Assembly (NCBI GenBank): GCA_012965455.1
Contig: DTSG01000586.1
Location: 1-6,416 of the forward strand
Source: Planctomycetaceae bacterium
GTDB taxonomy: Bacteria; Planctomycetota; Planctomycetia; Pirellulales; Pirellulaceae
Direction of reading: 5' to 3'
Length of the DNA: 6,416 nt
Each line of letters starts with the position of its first letter. The first letter of the stretch is position 1. Under the pieces are notes generated by a model. That model made no database searches and was not told the origin of the DNA. It saw nothing but the letters and a program-made list of their open reading frames with translations. Positions 1-4,968 of the stretch are shown here, in pieces. The position numbers and the translations under genes are program-made.

Positions 1-1094
1 GTGCGTTAATGGTTTTTGCTGCAGTATTTGCCTTAACAGGATGCAAGGGCGACAAACAAAGCAGCCAAGCTGCTCAGCAACCCGTCCAGCCGGCGGAGAA
101 AAAGGCAACTGAGGCTGAATTAGCACTACAGAAAGCAGAGTTGGATATTGCGAAAGCTAAGGTCGCTGAAGCAAAAGCCAAGGCTGCGACAGCGGAAGCA
201 AAAGCCGCCGAAGCAAAAGCTAAGGCCGCGGCGGCCGAAGCCAAGACCAACGCCGCGTCGCCTAAGATTGCCGCAATACCCAGCAACTCTCCAGTCGCGG
301 ACAATACCGCCCAACAGGCCGCGGCAACCGGGACCGGTTCTAATAATCCCTTCAACTGGTCAATCCAATCAGATCCCAATAACCCCAAAAAGGCATTGGT
401 CCCCCCGGTTCTACAACCTGTAAATGGACGCATTCCGGGCAGCAAGATCACTATTGCCTCTGAATGTAATTCCAGCGCCGATTGCAAACAAATGTGTTTT
501 CAGGGCCGGTGTGTTGACCGTAAGAAAATTGTCTGTCCGGCATATGCTCAGTGCCCCCCCACCTATTGGCGGATGTTCTGGTATTTGGACAAGCTGTGCC
601 AGAACACATTTACTCCCAAGATGTGGAATTACCTTGAAAAAGGGCGCTATGACGGAGAGCACGAAGCCCGTGACCTGGTTTATCTCTGGAATCTGCCAGG
701 CACGACCACAAGTTATCTATTCAAGAGTGCCAAATACCTAAATGCATTCTTCTATCACCCGCGCCGAGCAGAATGGTTGCCCGGCCCTTGCCTGGACGTT
801 GTTGGACAACTGAAATCAAAGGCGCAAATTTCAGCCTCAACACGTTCATACGTAAAGAAAATCCGACGACTTTGGAAGGCTACGAAATCCATTGCTAAAG
901 GCGGCCAAAAAACAACGGGGAATCGAGTAAAATACCAAGCTTGCCGGAAGGCTTGTATGAAATCTACGAACGACGGCAGTTGGTGTCATTCTGTTTGTCA
1001 GGGTTTGCTGAAGCGCGCCTGCACCAACGGTGATGAACAAAGCATCTCCACCGTGAGCTTTGTCTGCGTCAATGGCGTATGGTTACAGGAGTAG
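1..1094 (+). CDS. Cysteine-rich lipoprotein with Ala/Lys/Glu helical repeat (5' end outside window)
   Basis: Exported lipoprotein of unknown function. The first ATG is at position 9, but the frame is open to the window edge. Starting at that ATG would give a signal peptide of only 11 residues with no positive charge, so the true start is probably upstream. Numbering from that ATG, the lipobox is L9-T-G-C12. Lysine follows the cysteine and there is no Asp at +2, which by the E. coli rule would suggest the outer membrane. Residues about 33-84 form an Ala/Lys/Glu-rich helix with 7-residue units such as AEAKAKA and ATAEAKA, likely a coiled-coil or envelope-spanning rod. A Pro/Asn/Ala linker follows. 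The C-terminal half (about 150-361) has 14 cysteines, including a C-x5-C-x3-C-x4-C cluster at 153-168 and a C-x3-C-x9-C-x3-C cluster at 312-330, suited to disulfides in the periplasm. I do not recognise this domain. The frame ends at TAG 1092-1094 with no clear terminator after it. Confidence 0.85.
   Translation, partial: ALMVFAAVFALTGCKGDKQSSQAAQQPVQPAEKKATEAELALQKAELDIAKAKVAEAKAKAATAEAKAAEAKAKAAAAEAKTNAASPKIAAIPSNSPVADNTAQQAAATGTGSNNPFNWSIQSDPNNPKKALVPPVLQPVNGRIPGSKITIASECNSSADCKQMCFQGRCVDRKKIVCPAYAQCPPTYWRMFWYLDKLCQNTFTPKMWNYLEKGRYDGEHEARDLVYLWNLPGTTTSYLFKSAKYLNAFFYHPRRAEWLPGPCLDVVGQLKSKAQISASTRSYVKKIRRLWKATKSIAKGGQKTTGNRVKYQACRKACMKSTNDGSWCHSVCQGLLKRACTNGDEQSISTVSFVCVNGVWLQE
138..254 (+). 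repeat. Ala/Lys/Glu heptad-like coding repeat
   Basis: Within the lipoprotein gene the codons for residues about 44-82 repeat with a 21-base period, encoding units of the AEAKAKA / ATAEAKA type. The copies differ mostly at synonymous positions (gct/gcc/gcg for Ala, aaa/aag for Lys), so the protein pattern is kept while the DNA has drifted. This suggests selection for the helix rather than a fresh slippage expansion. Confidence 0.6.
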
Positions 1095-1394
1095 CAACGG
1101 TGTTAGGAAAGACTAGCATTTCGATTTGGAGTGTATTAGGGAATGACCTGATGTGGTAACAGCTGATGAGGTCGTGCCTAGACTTCTATCGTAACGATTA
1201 CAAAAACAGATCTGATGCCAAAAAGAAGACTACTGCAAATATGAACGTATGCTTTGATAACTACTGGTACAACAGTTGTTATCATTGAGCTTAGTCATTG
1301 CTCAGCCCATCCATTGCGAGCGCGCGGCAAAGCAATGAAAAATAAATACAAATAGCTATGTCACGTCGAACGCCAATGTAGGATGTTAGTGACA
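1095..1394. other. Intergenic region, no gene seen
   Basis: No frame here looks coding. I see two weak dyads. One is TGAGC (1286-1290) with GCTCA (1300-1304). The other is CATTGC (1312-1317) with GCAATG (1332-1337), enclosing a GC-rich loop. Neither is followed by a T-run, so they are not convincing intrinsic terminators. They could be regulatory for the downstream hydrolase gene. I could not identify a convincing -35/-10 pair. Confidence 0.4.
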
Positions 1395-2279
1395 ATGAAG
1401 ACTTCTCTCACACATCATGCTGAACGGCGTCTCTATTGTGTAATCGTGATGTTGCTATCCGCTGCCACGATTACGCCTGCAATTGCTCAAGGGACAACAA
1501 AGGCAAATGCATCACTCATTGCGCAGATTGAGAAAATCAGTGAGCGTTCAAGCGGCAATTTTGCATTTTATTACAAGAATATTACCACCGGGTTTACCTG
1601 GGAGTTGAACGAGAAAACACCCTACCCTGCTGCATCCGTTATTAAGATTCCATTAGTCGTCACGCTCTATACGTTGCTCGACATTGGTGAGCTGCCAAGC
1701 AACCAGTTACTGCGTGTCACAAAACGCGACCGTGTCGGCGGAACGGGGGCTCTTCAAGGCCGCAAAACACCATTCAACCTGAGTCTGCAAAAAGCCGTAA
1801 GCCTCGCACTCAACAAGAGCGACAACATGGCCACTAATGTGCTGATTGACTTTGTCACGTCAAAGGCTGTGAACCATCGAATGCAGCGCATGGGGTTTCC
1901 CTCTATTCAACTCAACCGGAAAATGGTTCATAAGGCACCGCCTGAAAACTGGAGCAACGCCCACGATATGGGTCGGTTGCTCGAACAAGTTGCCACTAAC
2001 ATGATTCTCGTTCCCAAAGGATTTGAGAGTGTTCTGTCCGTAATGAAGCGCGCCCCCAAGGGGGACAAGCTCGGCAAACTGCTCCCCAAAGGAACTCTCT
2101 TTGCTCGTAAAGGCGGTCGGCTAATGCACCATATACATGACGTGGGTATTCTCACGGCCGGCGGACAAAGCGTGGTCATTGTGGCCATGATTTCCAGATT
2201 CAAGAGTAGGAAGAAGGCCGCCCGAGCACTGCACCTGACAGGCAAAGCCATTTACGACGCATTACTTCAATCTCAGTAA
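1395..2279 (+). CDS. Periplasmic class A beta-lactamase-like serine hydrolase
   Basis: Serine hydrolase of the class A beta-lactamase / penicillin-binding fold, 294 residues from ATG 1395. A signal peptide with hydrophobic core ends at PAIA (A31|Q32), so the enzyme should act in the periplasm. Motif 1 is S81-V-I-K84 (nucleophile serine and lysine), motif 2 is S142-D-N144, and motif 3 is K239-G-G in place of the usual KTG, followed by HDVGIL, which matches the strand after motif 3 in class A enzymes. The region where beta-lactamases have the ExxLN omega-loop glutamate reads IQLNRKM with no suitable Glu. Efficient deacylation, and so true beta-lactamase activity, is doubtful; a peptidoglycan peptidase-like or binding role is equally possible. 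Start choice: ATG 1383 and GTG 1389 are also in frame. AGG at 1380-1382 touches ATG 1383, is 6 bases from GTG 1389 and 12 from ATG 1395, so the start is uncertain within 12 bases. The stop is TAA. Confidence 0.88.
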   Translation: MKTSLTHHAERRLYCVIVMLLSAATITPAIAQGTTKANASLIAQIEKISERSSGNFAFYYKNITTGFTWELNEKTPYPAASVIKIPLVVTLYTLLDIGELPSNQLLRVTKRDRVGGTGALQGRKTPFNLSLQKAVSLALNKSDNMATNVLIDFVTSKAVNHRMQRMGFPSIQLNRKMVHKAPPENWSNAHDMGRLLEQVATNMILVPKGFESVLSVMKRAPKGDKLGKLLPKGTLFARKGGRLMHHIHDVGILTAGGQSVVIVAMISRFKSRKKAARALHLTGKAIYDALLQSQ

Positions 2280-2467
2280 AACACAATGCCGCCATTGAGA
2301 TAAAATTCAAAACAGTCATCTAACCTGGTTGGACGTTGTCCGTCGGTGGAACCGAGCGCCTATTGTGAGAAGGGCAGTCTCGTTTTGCATGCCCAATACT
2401 GTGTTCATACGATAATGCCTGATTCCAAAACGTCTTCCTAAAAAGGCACAATTTCTCACATCGATAG

Positions 2468-2551
2468 ATTATCAAGTTGCTTTCTCTTCGTCTAAGATGC
2501 CTCCCATTGTAGAGGCCATGAGCCTAAGCTAGCATTGTGCGACTTGATAAT
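2468..2551. repeat. 10-bp perfect inverted repeat upstream of Cys-repeat gene
   Basis: ATTATCAAGT at 2468-2477 is exactly inverted as ACTTGATAAT at 2542-2551, and pairing extends to 12 of 13 positions on the inner side. The arms are 64 bases apart and the right arm ends just before the ribosome binding site. It could be a pair of operator half-sites, a loop-forming regulator site or a long leader stem; none of these is proven. Confidence 0.4.
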
Positions 2552-2552
2552 T

Positions 2553-2560
2553 AGGGAGAA
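2553..2560 (+). promoter_or_regulatory. Strong ribosome binding site for Cys-repeat gene
   Basis: AGGGAGAA lies 5 bases before ATG 2566. It is the clearest Shine-Dalgarno sequence in the window and fixes the start of the Cys-repeat/FGE-like gene. Confidence 0.75.
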
Positions 2561-2565
2561 GCGCA

Positions 2566-4275
2566 ATGCTTGTTCGAAATCATATATGCATCGTTTTGTT
2601 GAGTATGCTGCTTTCTGTTGATGCAAATGCCCAACAACCACTGTGTTCAAACAGTAGTTTGTGCCAGAACAATGGCTTATGTACGCCGTATCGAAACTTC
2701 TGCATCGCAAACTCCAAACGCCGATGTCTCGCATCGGTATATTGTAAAGCACACGGCGTATGTGGATTCAAACGAGGTAACCAAGTATGTCACCAGACCA
2801 ACGCTGGATGTAAACGCTCCACAGCCTGCAAGAAGTACGGTCGCTGCAAAGCGACGAAATCACGCATCGACTGGAGCCGGTTCAAGCAAATAGCAACCAT
2901 GACATGGAAGCTGTGTGCGCCTGCCAAAGAATCAGACTGTCGCCAAAGCGCTATGTGCAGGTCAGAGGGCCTTTGTAATCTAGCAGGTAACCCCAGTTAT
3001 GGCGGATCACTGTGCGTTGCGGGCGACAATCGCAGCTGTCGAAGTTCCAAGGCCTGCAGAGAAGAGGGTCGGTGTAATGTACACCGTGGCAAATGCATCG
3101 CTACATCCGATAATAACTGTCGTCGTTCACGACGCTGCAAAACCCAAGGGAAGTGCTTCTATCATAAGGATCAGTGTGCAGACCCATGCAGAGTATCAAG
3201 CGCATGCACAACATCAGGTAAATGCAAGAATACGGGGGGTAAGGCAGTAACAAAAATAAAGTGTAGGGCTGTAAATACGACCGACTGTTTCCGGTCGAAA
3301 AACTGTAAGGCTTTGGGTAACTGCACTGTTAGGAAAGGGATCTGTGTGCCGCAAATGGTACAACACTGCACGCGAAGTTCTGAATGTCTAGAAGTAGGCA
3401 AATGTATCTTGAATAACATTGACAGTTCGGTTCCGGCCTCGTGTATCAAGCCAAATTCCCAAGCAAGTTGCGTGAATCATCCGCACGGATTTACGCACTT
3501 TGACACCGATTTGAAGCGATGTCTCAGTCCGGTCACGACCACAAGTGACTGGGTAGAGGTGCCACTAAAAAAGCTCAGGCTAACCTTCAAAGACATAGGC
3601 CCTCGACTGCAATTTCGGCAAATCAAAGACGTCCGTCTAAAACGCAATCTAATTGTACAGCGACAGCCTGTAACACTTAACGACTTCCTTGCTGAATCTC
3701 ATCGTTTCTGCAAGGGACCACGTAACTGTGATCCAGCAATAAAGGACAGCTACGATTCACAATCTTGTAAGCCTGCATATTATTGTGAAGATTTTGATGT
3801 GGAATTGCGCCGATGCAAGAATCGCGACTGCATTGCTCGTGTACCTTATGTCGACGCTGTTAGATACGCCAATGCACTGTCAATTAAACACGGTCTGCCT
3901 GTTTGCTACAAACCCGACGGTCGAGCTGTAATTACTCCTTACAAGTGTCAAGGATATCGTCTTCCAACTGCATACGAATGGATTCTCCTAGCTATTGGCC
4001 CCGATTTGATGTGGAAAAACGCCAGTGGTGCTCTGCTTTCCATCCCCCCTCCTGAAGCGGTTCTTTATACTGCAGATGGCACATTCAGGAGGAACATCAA
4101 GAGAGAATATCTGGAACAATCCGTCACAACATTCCCAAAGCAAGGCTATGGTCTCCAAGGGATGTACAGAGAATGGTGTTTTGATTACACTGATACCCCT
4201 AATCAAGTTGGTCCAAGTATTATTAAACGATTTTGCCATCACTATGACGAAGAGGATTTGCGCCTTCCACATTAA
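2566..4275 (+). CDS. Secreted Cys-repeat protein with FGE/SUMF1-like domain (apparently truncated by in-frame stop)
   Basis: Exported protein of 569 residues, unknown function. A signal peptide ends at ANA (A22|Q23). Residues 27-293 hold nine tandem modules, each C-x5-C-x3-G-x-C plus a fourth cysteine 6-23 residues later; first cysteines are at 27, 54, 82, 125, 158, 185, 208, 241 and 268. The 36 cysteines should form disulfides outside the cytoplasm. From about residue 330 the protein resembles the formylglycine-generating-enzyme / SUMF1 family (C-type-lectin-like fold): PVTLNDF at 368-374, VDAVRYANALS at 429-439, PVCY at 445-448, GYRLPTAYEW at 463-472 and GMYREWC at 532-538. These correspond to the family's VT..., A.YCNALS, GYRLPTE.EWE and GN.WEWC blocks. 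The RGGS block and catalytic cysteine pair are not evident, so binding or structure is more likely than sulfatase activation. TAA 4273-4275 falls inside the domain; the frame continues open to 4590 (separate entry). A good ribosome binding site precedes it. Confidence 0.88.
   Translation: MLVRNHICIVLLSMLLSVDANAQQPLCSNSSLCQNNGLCTPYRNFCIANSKRRCLASVYCKAHGVCGFKRGNQVCHQTNAGCKRSTACKKYGRCKATKSRIDWSRFKQIATMTWKLCAPAKESDCRQSAMCRSEGLCNLAGNPSYGGSLCVAGDNRSCRSSKACREEGRCNVHRGKCIATSDNNCRRSRRCKTQGKCFYHKDQCADPCRVSSACTTSGKCKNTGGKAVTKIKCRAVNTTDCFRSKNCKALGNCTVRKGICVPQMVQHCTRSSECLEVGKCILNNIDSSVPASCIKPNSQASCVNHPHGFTHFDTDLKRCLSPVTTTSDWVEVPLKKLRLTFKDIGPRLQFRQIKDVRLKRNLIVQRQPVTLNDFLAESHRFCKGPRNCDPAIKDSYDSQSCKPAYYCEDFDVELRRCKNRDCIARVPYVDAVRYANALSIKHGLPVCYKPDGRAVITPYKCQGYRLPTAYEWILLAIGPDLMWKNASGALLSIPPPEAVLYTADGTFRRNIKREYLEQSVTTFPKQGYGLQGMYREWCFDYTDTPNQVGPSIIKRFCHHYDEEDLRLPH
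2644..3444 (+). repeat. Nine tandem CX5CX3GXC coding modules
   Basis: Residues 27-293 of the encoded protein are nine modules of about 23-43 residues. The first three cysteines are always exactly 6 apart and glycine always sits two before the third, giving ends such as NGLC, YGRC, EGRC, QGKC and VGKC. The middle often reads CRxS or CRRS. Module DNA has diverged, so this is an old protein repeat rather than a recent tandem duplication. Confidence 0.85.
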
Positions 4276-4590
4276 ATTGCTGAATCCTGCAGTAGTAATA
4301 GCTATCCTGTGGAATTTTCGCTTCAAAAGGGTGGTTGGTCTGAATTCGATTTCGGCAAGGATATTCCTAGCTGTAACCAAAATGGATGTAAGAGCAACTA
4401 TGTTGACCCCTTGTGTTTATGTAATGGAAAACCCTATCTCCAGACAAAATGGTATCGCCACCTTCGACCCTCAGGACTTGCATGTTCTTACGACAAGTAT
4501 CAGGAGACTGATAGAAACTATCCACACTGCACTAGTAAGGACAATGCCCGAAATATGTTCCGGCTAGTCCGGACGGATTTCAAGCTTTAA
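4276..4590 (+). pseudogene. Detached in-frame C-terminal part of the FGE-like domain
   Basis: Directly after the TAA at 4273-4275 the same reading frame runs 104 further codons without a stop, to TAA 4588-4590. The encoded segment has seven cysteines, in keeping with the preceding protein. It ends in DNARNMFRLVRTDFKL, matching the usual FGE-family ending (an Asn/Arg stretch followed by GFRLVRT). With the preceding 569 codons and one sense codon at the TAA, the full protein would be 674 residues. No ribosome binding site or good start supports separate translation; GTG 4309 is in frame but has no Shine-Dalgarno. The likely reading is a nonsense mutation in a formerly longer gene. Stop readthrough or a sequencing error are alternatives. 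A terminator overlaps the second stop, which also marks this as the original gene end. Confidence 0.7.
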
Positions 4591-4597
4591 GCTTGAA
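4579..4597. repeat. Perfect 9+1+9 palindrome at the gene end
   Basis: TTCAAGCTT, one T, then AAGCTTGAA. As RNA it can form a 7-bp stem with a 5-base loop. It shares bases with the terminator stem, so the two hairpins are mutually exclusive. Confidence 0.6.
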
Positions 4598-4608
4598 CGA
4601 GCTTTTTT
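4589..4608 (+). terminator. Intrinsic terminator of the Cys-repeat/FGE-like gene
   Basis: AAGCTT (4589-4594) can pair with GAGCTT (4599-4604), using a G-U closing pair and a GAAC loop, and a T-run spans 4603-4608. It overlaps the TAA at 4588-4590. A competing perfect dyad, TTCAAGCTT-T-AAGCTTGAA, lies at 4579-4597 and uses the same bases. The stem is short, so strength is uncertain. Confidence 0.55.
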
Positions 4609-4638
4609 CTACTGAGGTCGCACCTGATTTTCGAAGAG

Positions 4639-4827
4639 CTATTTTCCAAACAAATGGCGCCCGATTCTTAGGAGGACAACACCGTCCCACTTTTCCAAAC
4701 AAGTAATACCCAGTGTTTCACTCAAGCGCATCAAACCCTCACATTTATACATTTTCTTTACAGCCTTTTTGTCTAAAGCATTTCCCCGATCCACCACCAT
4801 GACGGTAATGACGGAAATGACAGCCAA
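4639..4827 (-). CDS. Possible small hypothetical protein, weakly supported
   Basis: A 62-codon minus-strand frame, or 53 codons from the in-frame ATG at 4798-4800. The first nine residues simply translate the 9-base repeats (VISVITVMV pattern), which argues that the longer start is not real. The remainder is Lys/Leu-rich, with no motif I recognise. No Shine-Dalgarno sequence is visible before either start. It lies in the same direction as, and downstream of, the primase gene. It may well be a chance open frame. Confidence 0.2.
   Translation of the reverse strand: MAVISVITVMVVDRGNALDKKAVKKMYKCEGLMRLSETLGITCLEKWDGVVLLRIGRHLFGK
4642..4702. repeat. 12-bp direct repeat
   Basis: TTTTCCAAACAA occurs exactly at 4642-4653 and again at 4691-4702, offset by 49 bases. 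It lies between the terminator and the iteron-like array. Its function is unknown. Confidence 0.5.
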
Positions 4828-4968
4828 AACAGAGAAACCTTTTAAAATGATCCAACTCCAGTTCTCTCTGTGGGGTTCTTATTTTAAACGTGTCATTTCT
4901 GTCATTTGTGTCACGGCCTATCGGTTAGACGGCTGAATCTCTGTCACTCATCTGTCATAGAACCGTCA
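4799..4968. repeat. Phased GTCAT/ATGAC iteron-like array, candidate origin or operator
   Basis: Nine copies of GTCAT or GTCAC (or the complement) fall in 170 bases. Left group: ATGAC at 4799, 4808 and 4817, exactly 9 apart. Middle group, opposite orientation: GTCAT at 4892 and 4901 and GTCAC at 4910, again 9 apart. Right group, same orientation as the middle one: GTCAC 4943, GTCAT 4953 and GTCAT 4964, inside or at the 3' end of the primase gene. Between the left and middle groups lie ACAGAGA (4829-4835) with its complement TCTCTGT (4865-4871), and AT-rich TTTTAAAA (4840-4847) and TTTTAAA (4882-4888). Short phased repeats, AT-rich DNA and an adjacent replicative helicase gene fit a replication origin. 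Autoregulatory operators are the alternative. Confidence 0.5.

Larger units (their letters stand above)
2280..2565. other. Intergenic leader region of the Cys-repeat gene
   Basis: No coding frame is supported. The region holds a small hairpin, GCCTC (2499-2503) with GAGGC (2512-2516), and a longer-range inverted repeat described separately. No T-run terminator for the upstream hydrolase gene and no strong sigma70-type promoter could be identified by eye, although GATAAT at 2546-2551 resembles a -10 box without a good -35. Confidence 0.4.
4609..4943. other. AT-rich spacer between convergent genes
   Basis: This 335-base stretch separates the plus-strand genes from the minus-strand primase. It is lower in GC than the primase; line 4741-4800 is about 37% GC by count. 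It holds a possible small minus-strand frame, a 12-bp direct repeat and, in its right half, a phased repeat array around a dyad. No tRNA or integrase attachment core was recognised. Confidence 0.5.

Noticed and set aside
74..487. A 137-codon minus-strand frame opposite the lipoprotein
   Set aside because: Its Ala/Phe/Ser-rich low-complexity translation is the mirror of the Ala/Lys/Glu codon repeat, so it is a shadow.
1395..2279. A true antibiotic-resistance beta-lactamase
   Set aside because: No omega-loop glutamate equivalent is visible and motif 3 is altered, so resistance activity cannot be claimed.
4025..4567. A 180-codon plus-strand frame overlapping the end of the Cys-repeat gene
   Set aside because: It runs through the conserved FGE-like blocks in another frame, lacks a ribosome binding site and its translation matches no motif. 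It also does not explain the early stop as a frameshift, because the conserved tail is in the original frame.
4642..4702. Integration att site from the 12-bp direct repeat
   Set aside because: Both copies are 49 bases apart on the same side of the element and no integrase or tRNA end is present in the window.
4799..4968. CRISPR-like array
   Set aside because: The repeats are 5-9 bases with no spacer-length unique segments and change orientation, so they fit iterons or operators and not CRISPR.
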